64,000 nucleotides of DNA from Calditrichia bacterium. Its GTDB lineage: Bacteria; Calditrichota; Calditrichia; RBG-13-44-9; J075. The number at the start of each line of letters is the position of its first letter. The first letter of the stretch is position 1. The translations under genes and the position numbers were made by a program. This document shows, piece by piece, positions 39,403 to 47,954 of the stretch. The notes beneath the pieces are model-generated. The model was not told the origin of the DNA and searched no databases. It saw nothing but the letters and a program-made list of their open reading frames with translations. The DNA is taken from positions 221,098 through 285,097 of the forward strand of contig JANQRS010000021.1 in the NCBI GenBank assembly GCA_028284445.1, read 5' to 3'.

Positions 39403-40044
39403 TTATTTCCGTTTGTCTGCTTCGATTCTGATAAACTCCGGCAGGTAATCAGGCGTGCAACCACGAGGAACCGGTTTGTCTTTGTAAATCCCTAAACGCT
39501 CACCGAGCTCTACACAGCGTGATCGATATTCCGGCTGATAAACGCCGATCCATCCCGCTGTAAAATTCATCGCCCATTGAACTTCAGGTTCAGCATTTGC
39601 CATATCAGCTTCCAGGGATTCTAAAAGATTTGTCGTGTTGTCTGGAGGCGTTTGGCCAGTCCAGCGTAAACGCCCTTGATAATACCAAAACAAGCGACGC
39701 AGGAGTGGCAGAGAGGCTTTTTCCCAACTTTGCAGCAGAGCAATAGTATTCTTATCTTTCATTAGCTGATTGGCTAACAACCAGTCAATGATTTGAAGTC
39801 GCTCTTTCATCTCATGAGTCTCGAGGTCCTCAACAAGACGCTTGATCAGCTCCTGGCCGAGTTGTTTCTTGTCCATGATCAATACGGCCAACATGCGTGG
39901 ATATACCTTTTCGCTGGCCCACAATTCCATTGCCAACTCATGGTCCCGCTTGATTTCTTTCGCCAGTTTTTTCAGGTCACCCATCTTTACATCGTCAACA
40001 CTGAGTTGAGTGATAAGGTCTTTAGTGGAAGTATAAGATAGCAT
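39403..40044 (-). CDS. AlkD-like DNA alkylation repair protein
   Basis: A 213-residue all-helical protein of the DNA alkylation repair (COG4912) family, built of HEAT-like repeats: KKLAKEIKRDHELAMELWASEKVYPRMLAVLIMDKKQL, then pairs of helices through WAMNFTAGWIGVYQPEYRSRCVELGERLGIYKDKPVPRGCTPDYLPEFI. AlkD removes N3- and N7-alkylated purines without base flipping; a stacking Trp and a catalytic Asp are expected. Here W and D residues are frequent but I cannot assign them surely. It is downstream of the GGCT-like gene, 12 bases away, so the two are probably one operon. Confidence 0.8.
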   Translation of the reverse strand: MLSYTSTKDLITQLSVDDVKMGDLKKLAKEIKRDHELAMELWASEKVYPRMLAVLIMDKKQLGQELIKRLVEDLETHEMKERLQIIDWLLANQLMKDKNTIALLQSWEKASLPLLRRLFWYYQGRLRWTGQTPPDNTTNLLESLEADMANAEPEVQWAMNFTAGWIGVYQPEYRSRCVELGERLGIYKDKPVPRGCTPDYLPEFIRIEADKRK

Positions 40045-40056
40045 ATTGATTTCCTC

Positions 40057-40395
40057 TTATTTGTTCATTTCGCACAGCACATATATGTAAGCAGCCATGC
40101 TGCTGCCATCTTCAACGATGGCTTCTGTCAGAACCCGCTCGTATTCTTCCCCTTCAAATTTGTCGAGATCGATCAGATACTGTGGCAGATTTTCTGAATA
40201 GAAGATGTAGCCGGGAACTTCGTCGGCACTGTCATCAAGAACAATACCGGGAAACCCCATTTTCGCCCCCCATCCTTTGGCCTTCAGATACCCCTTTACA
40301 GATGCTTTCTGCCAAGTGCCGCCGATGTCGCTCAACACATGCTCGTTTGGTCTACCGGGCGCCAGGCTACCGTATACGAATAAACGTTTCATCAT
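40057..40395 (-). CDS. Gamma-glutamylcyclotransferase-like (AIG2/GGCT) protein
   Basis: A 112-residue protein with the GGCT-fold signature LFVYGSLAPGRPNEHVL at the N terminus and the later VPGYIFYSENLPQYLIDLDKFEGEEYERV, which contains the E equivalent to the catalytic Glu of the family. It is a small cytoplasmic protein; members act on gamma-glutamylamines or glutathione-derived dipeptides, but many have unknown substrate. The start overlaps the stop of a 37-residue frame (ATGA), so translation is coupled to that remnant. It sits 12 bases upstream of the AlkD-like gene. Confidence 0.8.
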   Translation of the reverse strand: MMKRLFVYGSLAPGRPNEHVLSDIGGTWQKASVKGYLKAKGWGAKMGFPGIVLDDSADEVPGYIFYSENLPQYLIDLDKFEGEEYERVLTEAIVEDGSSMAAYIYVLCEMNK

Positions 40396-40505
40396 TGGTT
40401 GTCCGACCGATCGTGTGTGAGGATATTGATCAGTTTCCTAAAAAAGGCCGCGGCTTTCTCTATTTCAGCGCTCTCAAAATTTGTTACGATTCGTTTGACT
40501 TGCAT
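40392..40505 (-). pseudogene. 37-residue remnant of a VOC/glyoxalase-family gene
   Basis: The frame reads MQVKRIVTNFESAEIEKA, then AAFFRKL, and ends at an ATGA overlap with the GGCT-like gene. The N terminus matches the first strand and helix of vicinal-oxygen-chelate (glyoxalase) proteins, which usually run to 110-130 residues, so about 80 residues are missing. A strong RBS (GGGAGGGG) precedes the ATG. It is still likely to be translated and may now serve to couple translation of the next gene. Confidence 0.55.
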
Positions 40506-40547
40506 AATCCCCTCCCTATCAGCAAAAATACCATTGAATCCCGAAGC

Positions 40548-42983
40548 TCAGCGGATAAGTAACATCCGCTTTGCCGCATGAAAATCACCTATCCTGATTC
40601 GGTAGAAATAAATACCGGAAGGTAAACCGTCGGCTCTGAATGTCACTTTATGACGCCCAAGGGGTATTTGCTCATTTATCAGACCAGCTACTTGCCGTCC
40701 ATTGATATCATAGACATTGAGAACCACCAAGGTACTTTGAGGAACATCAAATTCAATTTGAGTTGCCGGATTAAAGGGATTTGGATAATTCTGGTAGAGA
40801 TTATGCTTTACAGGTATCTGCACTGAATTGTCTACGTCCTCTATGCCAACGATGGTAAGATTTTCATGCCAGGTAATGGTATGATCCCAGCGCGAAGCTG
40901 ATATCACATCGAGATCTCCATCATTGCCCATGTCAATGGCATAGACGGAGTTGGCGCCGATTGCATCAAAATCGAGATAATGCCGCCAAAAATTTTGGCT
41001 ACCGTCGTTTTCATGCCAGACAGGACGCCGATCAATTCCGACGGCTGGTAGCAAATCGATATCACCGTCTCCATCCAGGTCAGCCGCAAAAACAGATTCC
41101 CGTCTCCCTGACTCTGCGATAATGTGCTCGGTAAAACTTTGGTTGCCATCATTTTCATACCAGGCAACTTCGTAATCATAAAACGAACCGCCGGCTAGCA
41201 CATCCACATCACCATCCCTGTCTATATCGATGGCATAGACAGACAGGGCATTTGACAAGTCCATAGTAATGATATGTTCGGCAAAATTTTGGTCGCCGTC
41301 GTTTTCATGCCAGGCAATTTTGTTCTCAATCGACGAAGCGGATAGCACGTCAACGTCTAAATCACCATCGAGGTCAATGGCAAAAACATCAATGGCGCCG
41401 AAGACATTCGCAGCGATAGTTAGCTCTGTAAAATTCTGGTTGCCATCATTATCATACCAGGCAATTTTGCTGTCACCCCAGGAACTGGACAATGCATCGA
41501 TGTCGCCGTCGCTATCGACGTCAATAGCAAATACCGAGTTCGGCCGTATAACATTTCGGCTGATGTCACGCATAGTGAAATTTTCACTGCCGTCATTTTC
41601 ATACCAGGCAATTCTGTTGTCATCCTCGGAAGCAGAAAGCAGATCAACATCGCCGTCGCTATCGACATCAATTGCATAAACAGAAAGGGCCTCTTCCAGT
41701 TCTGAGGTGATAATTCTGGTGCTAAAATTCTGGCTGCCGTCGTTTTCATACCAGGCAATTTTGTTATCGCCCGCGGATACCACATCTGCGTCGCCGTCAC
41801 TATCTATATCAATGGCATGAATCGACTCGACATCGGTTGCCGTTCTGGTGATATCGTGATTCTCAAAATTTTCGTCACCGTCGTTCCTATACCAGGCGAC
41901 TTTGTCGTCTTCGAAGGCAGCATAGGCCAAATCGATTGCGCCATCATTGTCAAAATCCGCCGGATAGGCAGCTATGGGTATATTCGGCTCTGCAGTAATG
42001 GTATGGGGCGTAAAATTTTCGCTGCCGTCATTTTCATACCAGGCAATTTTGTTGTCCAGCCTGGCCGCTGATACCACATCAATATCCGCATCTCCATCCA
42101 GATCTACGGCATAAACAAAAGACGGGAGATGAACGCTGTCTCCAATTGCGTGATCAGTGAAATTTTGATTGCCGTCGTTTTCGAACCAGCTGATGCGGTG
42201 GCTGTGTGTTGCAGCTGAAAGAACATCCATGTCATTATCACTATCTAAATCGATGGCAAAAACCGAGGAAGCGCTGATGGCGCTATCGCTAAGGATATGT
42301 GGTGAGAATTGCTGGCTACCGTCGTTTTCGTGCCAGGAAATTGTATAACTGCTGAAACCAGCGGACAACAAATCCAGGTCACTGTCACCATCGATATCAG
42401 CGGCGTAGATATCCGAAATATTGGAGACATCCTCAATAATCGTCTGCTGTGCGAAATTTTCGCTGCCGTCGTTCCTATACCAAACTATTTTCTGGTCTCC
42501 ACCCAGTACGGATAATATGTCCATATGGTCATCTTTGTCCAAATCTGCCGCCGAAACCAGCGTCACCTCGGAAGCAGCTATATCGACGGGGTGAGCCGTA
42601 AAGTTTTCACTGCCATCGTTTTCATACCAATCTACTCTGTCATCGCTTAATGCCGCAGATAATATATCCACATCCCCATCAGCGTCGACATCAATGGCAT
42701 AGACTGAGATGGCACCGTCCACATGCAGAGAGACAACGTGGCTGGTAAACCGGCCACTTCCGTCGTTCTCATACCAGGCAATTTTATTGTCGTAGGAAGA
42801 TGCGGATAGTATATCCATGTCACCATCCGCATCAATGTCGGCGGTATATATCGATTGGACACCATCCGCCCTGTATTCTCCCCCAACAATCGTGTAAGAT
42901 TCAAAAGAAACTTGGGCACTGGCTTGAAAAGCAGACAAAAGCCCAAGCGCCAAAACGGCGACCAGTATTGTAGATTGTTTCAT
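40548..42983 (-). CDS. VCBS/FG-GAP repeat secreted protein with type IX sorting domain
   Basis: An 811-residue protein with a signal peptide (ILVAVLALGLLSAFQASAQ), fourteen tandem repeats of about 50 residues (consensus V-Y-A-I-D-x-D-x-D-G-D-x-D-x-L-S-A then K-I-A-W-Y-E-N-D-G-S-x-N-F), and a C-terminal domain of about 80 residues beginning YQNYPNPFNPATQI and ending SGIYFYRIRIGDFHAAKRMLLI. The DxDxDGDxD loops are calcium-binding FG-GAP/VCBS units forming a propeller-like array. The C-terminal domain is the type A sorting signal of type IX secretion, so it should be secreted to the surface. Likely roles are adhesion or binding; no catalytic motif is visible. Confidence 0.9.
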   Translation of the reverse strand: MKQSTILVAVLALGLLSAFQASAQVSFESYTIVGGEYRADGVQSIYTADIDADGDMDILSASSYDNKIAWYENDGSGRFTSHVVSLHVDGAISVYAIDVDADGDVDILSAALSDDRVDWYENDGSENFTAHPVDIAASEVTLVSAADLDKDDHMDILSVLGGDQKIVWYRNDGSENFAQQTIIEDVSNISDIYAADIDGDSDLDLLSAGFSSYTISWHENDGSQQFSPHILSDSAISASSVFAIDLDSDNDMDVLSAATHSHRISWFENDGNQNFTDHAIGDSVHLPSFVYAVDLDGDADIDVVSAARLDNKIAWYENDGSENFTPHTITAEPNIPIAAYPADFDNDGAIDLAYAAFEDDKVAWYRNDGDENFENHDITRTATDVESIHAIDIDSDGDADVVSAGDNKIAWYENDGSQNFSTRIITSELEEALSVYAIDVDSDGDVDLLSASEDDNRIAWYENDGSENFTMRDISRNVIRPNSVFAIDVDSDGDIDALSSSWGDSKIAWYDNDGNQNFTELTIAANVFGAIDVFAIDLDGDLDVDVLSASSIENKIAWHENDGDQNFAEHIITMDLSNALSVYAIDIDRDGDVDVLAGGSFYDYEVAWYENDGNQSFTEHIIAESGRRESVFAADLDGDGDIDLLPAVGIDRRPVWHENDGSQNFWRHYLDFDAIGANSVYAIDMGNDGDLDVISASRWDHTITWHENLTIVGIEDVDNSVQIPVKHNLYQNYPNPFNPATQIEFDVPQSTLVVLNVYDINGRQVAGLINEQIPLGRHKVTFRADGLPSGIYFYRIRIGDFHAAKRMLLIR
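40860..42930. repeat. Tandem ~150-bp coding repeats of the VCBS protein
   Basis: Fourteen degenerate units of about 150 bases lie within the VCBS gene. Units 9-11 (about 41270-41730) and units 1-2 are most alike. Such arrays can change copy number by recombination and are often misassembled. Confidence 0.8.
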
Positions 42984-43133
42984 ACTCCTCCCTGGATTTT
43001 CCTGATATTAATACATCGTTTACCAAGCTATTCGTCAATCTACATGTCTTTTTGGGAATTTTTCTGTCAAAATTTGCGGTTTTGGTACTACTTCGGGCAA
43101 AATATTTCCCTGGCCTCACAGAAACTTCTGAAG

Positions 43134-43156
43134 GTGCCGCTTGAAATAAGCGGCAC
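43134..43156. terminator. Hairpin upstream of the VCBS gene and downstream of PL7
   Basis: Nine-base perfect arms GTGCCGCTT and AAGCGGCAC around GAAAT. No T-run follows at once on the minus strand; on the plus strand CTTTTC follows after about 15 bases. It probably stops the PL7 transcript. The rest of 42984-43258 shows no gene. Confidence 0.45.
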
Positions 43157-43258
43157 TGTCAGCGGCGCTTTTCATAGAATTCTCGGTAAAATTGCCCCCT
43201 CGCTCGATGTAAAAGAACTCGAGACCTGATTTTTCAGGATCAGGCAGCATTTGAGTGG

Positions 43259-44296
43259 TCAGAACTGGGCCGGTACAACGCCTGGCCCAATAGATGATTC
43301 TCTAAACCATACTTCTACGTAACTGCCATTGGCGTACTGTTTGGCCAAATCGCCGTCAAAGGTATCTGCTCCGGAGCTCCAAACCATGTTTGTGGAAGGG
43401 GCTCTGCCGTTGGTTTGATTATAAGCGCCCTGTTTAAAGAATTGCAATTCGCCCTCATAGGCATTTGCTCGCTCTGTGCCGTCGCGATCTATGACAGCAA
43501 ACAGCGTGCGAATTTGCTCAGGAACATCCGCAGCGCTCAGATATTCCGAAGTTATGAGGCTCTTGCTGAATGTTTTCGTTTCACGACCTTCACTCCGGAA
43601 TGTAAGATACATGATGCCCTTGTGCACGTTCACTTCGTAACTAAATTCTTCGCCGAACGCAATGCCGTCCTCTGGCTCCGGCGGATAAGTATCCGGACCA
43701 GTGCCAATCAGCGAAAAGTCATATCCCCAAACCGTTGTTGAATAGTCCCATCTTTTGTCATTATCCCCTGCGGTATTGATTTCATAGTTCCAGAAGACAG
43801 CTCCTTTGCTATGGCCGGGGAATTTTTTATAGAAGATTTTCAAGGGTTCATTTTTATGACCATCGGCACTGTGAATTTGCCCGACAACAACCGAATAAGA
43901 AGACGCGACGCGGGCGTCGCCTGAGGTGGAAACATGCATCACCTTTAAAGTGCCGGTCAGTTTTCCACCGACCTTCGGTGTCCATCTGGACTTTTGTCCC
44001 AGTTCGGTCCGTGTGTTGTGAGAGTTTGGTGAAGTAACGCCGCCATTTGGGGTTTTGTAAACAACCCAATTGGTCTTATCAAACACGGTATAGAAGTATT
44101 GCTCATGTTCAAGGCCAATTAAATCCCGCTGGTTCTCGCCGTTGCCAAGCAAAATACTCCATTGGTCGAGAGACGGAAATAGGTCACTTGGGTATTTGAT
44201 GCTGTCTTCCTCAAGATCCCCACCTTTTGTCCCCTGCTCCTCACTGCAAGTGATAAGCAAAAGACAAGCGCAAACGAACAGTATTAGATTTTTCAT
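43259..44296 (-). CDS. Polysaccharide lyase family 7 (alginate lyase) lipoprotein
   Basis: A 345-residue lipoprotein (lipobox LLITC, mature CSEEQG). The PL7 jelly-roll motifs appear in order: RTELGQ (R-T/S-E-L), VVGQIHSADG (QIH) and QFFKQGAYNQTNG (family motif YFKAGxYNQ, with catalytic Tyr). These residues form the active site that cleaves alginate by beta-elimination, so the protein should depolymerise alginate or a related uronate polymer at the cell surface. The SusCD-like pair or alginate-uptake genes usual for alginate loci are absent here, so it acts alone or with distant genes. It has an own promoter region in 44297-44455, which it shares with the divergent membrane-protein gene. Confidence 0.88.
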   Translation of the reverse strand: MKNLILFVCACLLLITCSEEQGTKGGDLEEDSIKYPSDLFPSLDQWSILLGNGENQRDLIGLEHEQYFYTVFDKTNWVVYKTPNGGVTSPNSHNTRTELGQKSRWTPKVGGKLTGTLKVMHVSTSGDARVASSYSVVVGQIHSADGHKNEPLKIFYKKFPGHSKGAVFWNYEINTAGDNDKRWDYSTTVWGYDFSLIGTGPDTYPPEPEDGIAFGEEFSYEVNVHKGIMYLTFRSEGRETKTFSKSLITSEYLSAADVPEQIRTLFAVIDRDGTERANAYEGELQFFKQGAYNQTNGRAPSTNMVWSSGADTFDGDLAKQYANGSYVEVWFRESSIGPGVVPAQF

Positions 44297-44455
44297 TTTA
44301 TATGATACAGTTCCAAGCTGTTATCGTCAAGGACTTGAGGGCATGCAAGTGAATATAAAACCGGAAAATCTATACAAGCTTAGGTGAAATGTATACAGTA
44401 TTGATTGATTTTTGGCATAATTTCTCAGCATAAAGAGACTGAGGAAACGAATTAG

Positions 44456-44863
44456 ATGCAATTTCTATCAAAAACCTATTTACTATTGCTGTTACTCTCG
44501 GCAATCGGCATGCTGATTTGGGGACTCGCGGGCTTCTTCGAATATTTTACCGGAATCACCCCTTTCATCCCTCTGCAGAATGCCGCTTATCCGAGTGGCG
44601 TTCAATTTGTACATTGGCTGCTGATTAGCATTTCCGGAGGCGCGTTCCTTATTGGGTATGTTCTCGAATGGAAGTGGACACCATTTGCGATGGTCTTACT
44701 CTATTCCAATTTAGCCGTTCTCTGCACCATTCAAACCTTTGATTTCATGTCGGAGCAATGGGGATATACCCAATATTTCACAGAAATAATTCTGTATTGT
44801 GTGCATTCATCGTTTTTGCTGTTTTCCAAAACATCGCAATCTCATTTTGGCCTTAATTGGTAA
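44456..44863 (+). CDS. Small four-helix membrane protein, unknown
   Basis: A 135-residue protein with four hydrophobic helices (about residues 6-30, 50-70, 75-92 and 105-125) and few charged residues. I do not recognise a family. GAGGAAACG upstream gives a plausible RBS. It begins a plus-strand cluster with an SRPBCC protein, a short-chain dehydrogenase, an AraC regulator and a shortened SRPBCC protein. Such clusters are common in Bacteroidota-type genomes, but the process is unknown. Confidence 0.6.
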   Translation: MQFLSKTYLLLLLLSAIGMLIWGLAGFFEYFTGITPFIPLQNAAYPSGVQFVHWLLISISGGAFLIGYVLEWKWTPFAMVLLYSNLAVLCTIQTFDFMSEQWGYTQYFTEIILYCVHSSFLLFSKTSQSHFGLNW

Positions 44864-44922
44864 GGCATAAAGCCGCGATCTTAATTCATCTCATCGCTCC
44901 AAAATTGCAAGGAAGATGAACC

Positions 44923-45414
44923 ATGCTCACCTCCAACAATGAAACTGTAAAAGTAGACAAAATCAGCCTTGCCCATCGTGCGATTTACACGGATATTATT
45001 ATTAACGGCACGACAGAGCAAGTGTGGTCCGTGCTCACGGACACAGAATCATATGAGAATTGGGCCGCCTTCCTCATAGGCATCAAAGGGGCGATTAAGA
45101 ACGGGGAAACAATCACAACTGTATTCCGGCTCAATCCGGAAAAAGAGAAGTTGACTTCAATTGAGCACACAATTGCCGTAGAATGGGGAAGTGAATTTTA
45201 TTGGACGGAAAGGGGTCCAGGCGGCATCGTAGATAACCATCACTTTCGAGTAGAACCGGTAAGCAATGGCAAAAGCCGATTTATTCAAACCGATGAAATA
45301 AAAAAGGGAATTACCTGGTTGGCTGGCAGCAGCTTATCAAAAATGTATGCTGTCGGTTATCAAGTTTTTAACCGAAGTTTAAAAGCGGAGGTTGAGCATC
45401 GATATCGCAAGTAA
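44923..45414 (+). CDS. SRPBCC (START/Bet v1-like) protein
   Basis: A 163-residue protein with the SRPBCC layout: strand IYTDIIINGTTEQVWSVLTDTESYENW, a long antiparallel sheet (RLNPEKEKLTSIEHTIAVEWGSEFYW), FRVEPVSNGKSRFIQTDEI and a C-terminal helix (LSKMYAVGYQVFNRSLKAEVEHRY). These fold around a hydrophobic ligand pocket and may bind or modify small lipids or polyketide-like compounds. The substrate is not predictable. It is 59 bases after the small membrane protein gene and 19 bases before the short-chain dehydrogenase ATG. Confidence 0.8.
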   Translation: MLTSNNETVKVDKISLAHRAIYTDIIINGTTEQVWSVLTDTESYENWAAFLIGIKGAIKNGETITTVFRLNPEKEKLTSIEHTIAVEWGSEFYWTERGPGGIVDNHHFRVEPVSNGKSRFIQTDEIKKGITWLAGSSLSKMYAVGYQVFNRSLKAEVEHRYRK

Positions 45415-45433
45415 TCAATCGGACGAGGTAGCC

Positions 45434-46339
45434 ATGGATTTTAGTTTAAAAAACATTCCTCCTCAGAAGGGCAGGATTGCTGTCGTCACCGGGGCAAATA
45501 ATGGCATTGGTTTTGAGACCAGTACGGCGATGGCAAAGTATGGTTTTAAAGTTGTCATGGCTTGCCGGAATTTGACGAAGGCAGAAAAAGCCAGGTCTGA
45601 CATTGCAAAAGAGCTGCCAAATGCTGATTTGGATATCCTGCAGTTGGATTTGAGCGATTTAGAAAGCGTTAAGACCTTTGCCCAAAAATTCAAAAACCGT
45701 TATTCTCGTTTGGACGTGTTGATCAACAATGCCGGTGTGTTGATTTATTCCGGGAAGAAAAACAAGGCCGGCATAGAGCTACAATTTGTAACAAATCATC
45801 TGGGTCATTTTTTATTGACAAACTTGCTGCTTGAACAAATGCCTGACAATCCCGCCTCACGCATTGTGGTCCTAAGCAGCCTGGCGCATAAAGATGCAGA
45901 GATCTACTTTGACGATTTGAATTGTGAACACGCGGAAGATGCCGGTGCTGCATATGGGCAGTCCAAGTTGGCCAATTTAATGTTTGCCGATGAATTAAAC
46001 CGTCGATTGCGGAGATCTGGCAAACAGATTGCCGCACTTGCGGTACATCCCGGCGGCTCAGACTCAGGACTCTTTGATGAAATGTCCAAAGTAATGTATT
46101 ATACATTTAAGCTTTTGTCTCCATTCATTTTGCATGACAATGCTGCTGCCGCCAAGCCTTCCCTTTTTGGCGCCTTAAGTCCCGATGTAATGGGTGGAGA
46201 ATATTTCGGACCAACTGGATTTATGGAATTCAAGGGAAAAGTAGGGGTAGCAAAGCGAAGTGAATATTCCAGACGGGAAGACATTGCGCTGAAGCTTTGG
46301 CAGATCTCAGAGGAAATGACGGGACAATCCTTCTTATGA
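45434..46339 (+). CDS. Short-chain dehydrogenase/reductase (SDR)
   Basis: A 301-residue classical SDR related to retinol-dehydrogenase-type proteins. It has the cofactor motif TGANNGIGFETS (TGxxxGIG), NNAG, the catalytic Ser in VVLSSLAHK and the catalytic YxxxK as YGQSKLANL. It reduces or oxidises carbonyls with NAD(P)H. I start at ATG 45434, which has a GAGGTAG RBS, rather than at the upstream TTG 45392. It is in a run with SRPBCC proteins and an AraC regulator, all on the plus strand, suggesting a small metabolic operon. Confidence 0.85.
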   Translation: MDFSLKNIPPQKGRIAVVTGANNGIGFETSTAMAKYGFKVVMACRNLTKAEKARSDIAKELPNADLDILQLDLSDLESVKTFAQKFKNRYSRLDVLINNAGVLIYSGKKNKAGIELQFVTNHLGHFLLTNLLLEQMPDNPASRIVVLSSLAHKDAEIYFDDLNCEHAEDAGAAYGQSKLANLMFADELNRRLRRSGKQIAALAVHPGGSDSGLFDEMSKVMYYTFKLLSPFILHDNAAAAKPSLFGALSPDVMGGEYFGPTGFMEFKGKVGVAKRSEYSRREDIALKLWQISEEMTGQSFL

Positions 46340-46405
46340 TATTTCCCTTCTCGTCATAAATACCTCGCATATGTTGTGTAGTGATTCAGTAAAGAGAGAG
46401 TAAGA

Positions 46406-47314
46406 ATGAGCGATATACTTCATGTAGAAGACATCACGCAAGCTCATAAAATTTTTGGAATCGCCAAACCCAAACACCCCCTGGTTTCCGTCATCCAGCA
46501 CAAGGACATCCAATTAGGCGAGACCTTTCATCAGTTCCGATACACATTGGGCATGTATTACATTGCCAACAAAAATGACGGGCAGGGGAGCATAAGATAT
46601 GGGCGCAGCTCTTATGACTTCCAGGAAGGTTCGATAATTTTTGCCAAACCGGGACAGGTCATGAGCTATGATGGGCACCAGCCAACCGCTCCGGAAACAG
46701 GTTGGACTTTGCTTTTTCATCCTGACCTGATCAGGAAATCCGAGCTGGGTAAAATCATTGAGCAATATTCGTTTTTCGCTTACGATATCACCGAAGCCTT
46801 ACATCTCTCCGACGTTGAAAAACGATCGCTGGATGAAGTACTTGCGAAAATCGAGAAGGAATATCAGCAGAATATTGACCGTCACAGCCAGAAACTCATT
46901 ATTGCCAATATCCAACTATTATTGGATTACTGCACGAGATATTATGATCGGCAATTTTATACCCGCACCAATCTCAACAAAGATATATTGGCCAAATTCG
47001 AGAACTTGCTGACGACATACTACTCAAATGAAAACCAGCTCATTTCGGGTGTTCCATCCGTGTACTATTGCGGGCAGCAACTTAATATTTCCCCTAAATA
47101 CCTGAGCGACTTACTCAAGAAAGAGACAGGCAAAAATGCCAAGGCTCACATTGACGACTTCTTGATTGAGAAAGCTAAAAATCGATTGCTGTCTTCAGCA
47201 GATTCAGTGGGTGAAATTGCCTATGCATTGGGATATGAATATTCACAGCATTTCTCCAAAATTTTCAAGGCCAAGACTGGAATGAGTCCAAGTGAGTATC
47301 GCAATTCGAACTGA
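46406..47314 (+). CDS. AraC-family transcriptional regulator
   Basis: A 302-residue regulator with an N-terminal cupin-like ligand domain (about residues 20-140, FQEGSIIFAKPGQVMSY) and a C-terminal double HTH (about 205-300, with NISPKYLSDLLKKETG in the first helix-turn-helix and VGEIAYALGYEYSQHFSKIFKAKTGMSPSEYRN in the second). It probably controls the neighbouring SDR/SRPBCC genes in response to a small molecule. A GAGAGAG RBS precedes the ATG. Confidence 0.88.
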   Translation: MSDILHVEDITQAHKIFGIAKPKHPLVSVIQHKDIQLGETFHQFRYTLGMYYIANKNDGQGSIRYGRSSYDFQEGSIIFAKPGQVMSYDGHQPTAPETGWTLLFHPDLIRKSELGKIIEQYSFFAYDITEALHLSDVEKRSLDEVLAKIEKEYQQNIDRHSQKLIIANIQLLLDYCTRYYDRQFYTRTNLNKDILAKFENLLTTYYSNENQLISGVPSVYYCGQQLNISPKYLSDLLKKETGKNAKAHIDDFLIEKAKNRLLSSADSVGEIAYALGYEYSQHFSKIFKAKTGMSPSEYRNSN

Positions 47315-47336
47315 TTATTGACTGGAGGTAGATATT

Positions 47337-47684
47337 TTGGCTATCCCAGGTTCAAAGTGGTGGATCATAACTGTCTGCGTGATTGGCATTCTCGTCCTTC
47401 TCTACTTGTTTGGCCGCAAAACAGTTCACACAGAGCTGACGATCGAAGCCGACCCGGCAGAAATTTGGGCTGAATTGATGAATGTGCCGGGGATCTTTAC
47501 TTTTGACCTTAAATATATGCTTGAACCGGCAGCACAAGGTACGCGCTTCACCATCCATGAAGATTTTCGCGGCATTGCTGTTCTATTTTGGGACGCAAGT
47601 TGGCTTGAAACGGCTTACCAGGAATCAGCGAAAGAATTAAGAGACAGGATTTTCCAAAAGAAGACTGAAAAGACAATTAAATAA
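47337..47684 (+). CDS. Shortened SRPBCC-family membrane-anchored protein
   Basis: A 115-residue protein with an N-terminal helix (WWIITVCVIGILVLLYLFG), the first SRPBCC strand and helix (VHTELTIEADPAEIWAELMNVPG) and then the late strands (FTFDLKYMLEPAAQGTRFTIHEDFRGIAVLFW) and C-terminal helix. The central part expected of the family, about 60 residues, is missing in frame, so the ligand cavity cannot form normally. The TTG start at 47337 has GGAGG at about 9-base spacing. It follows the AraC gene by 22 bases. It is probably a decayed or reduced SRPBCC gene. Confidence 0.55.
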   Translation: MAIPGSKWWIITVCVIGILVLLYLFGRKTVHTELTIEADPAEIWAELMNVPGIFTFDLKYMLEPAAQGTRFTIHEDFRGIAVLFWDASWLETAYQESAKELRDRIFQKKTEKTIK

Positions 47685-47861
47685 AGGCACTTTTGCAGAA
47701 AAAAACTAACTTCGGCACCTTCCATTAAAATTCTCGCCACTTCCTCAATTCACCTTTTCAGCATTGTCAGAATATCTTTTGGGTATTTGCCCATCAATTT
47801 ATTACTTTCATCCGTATACAACAGTCACGTACTACGCTATGGTGTCGACTGTGGCGACAAA

Positions 47862-47890
47862 AAGCGCCAACTTTTCGGCGCTTATTTTGT
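47862..47890 (+). terminator. Intrinsic terminator
   Basis: Arms AAGCGCC (47862-47868) and GGCGCTT (47877-47883) around eight bases, followed by ATTTTG. It ends the AraC/SRPBCC transcript. The rest of the 47685-47954 gap shows no gene. Confidence 0.6.
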
Positions 47891-47954
47891 AAGTCCGGGG
47901 GAACGTCTGTTATTAAGTGACATGGAATTCATTATGCTATGAGAGGGCAGAAAA

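Noticed and set aside
39360..39407. Two near-identical 18-base direct repeats (TTTAC-x-GATTTGTTATTT) near the AlkD-like stop
   Set aside because: They are AT-rich and short, one overlaps the stop codon, and nothing around them suggests a mobile element or operator.
40860..42930. Periodic repeats at about 150 bases considered as a CRISPR-like array
   Set aside because: The repeats are in frame and encode VCBS units; there are no spacers or cas genes.
42855..43229. A plus-strand 124-codon frame across the start of the VCBS gene
   Set aside because: It is antisense to the VCBS signal peptide and RBS, shows no domain, and has no start signal.
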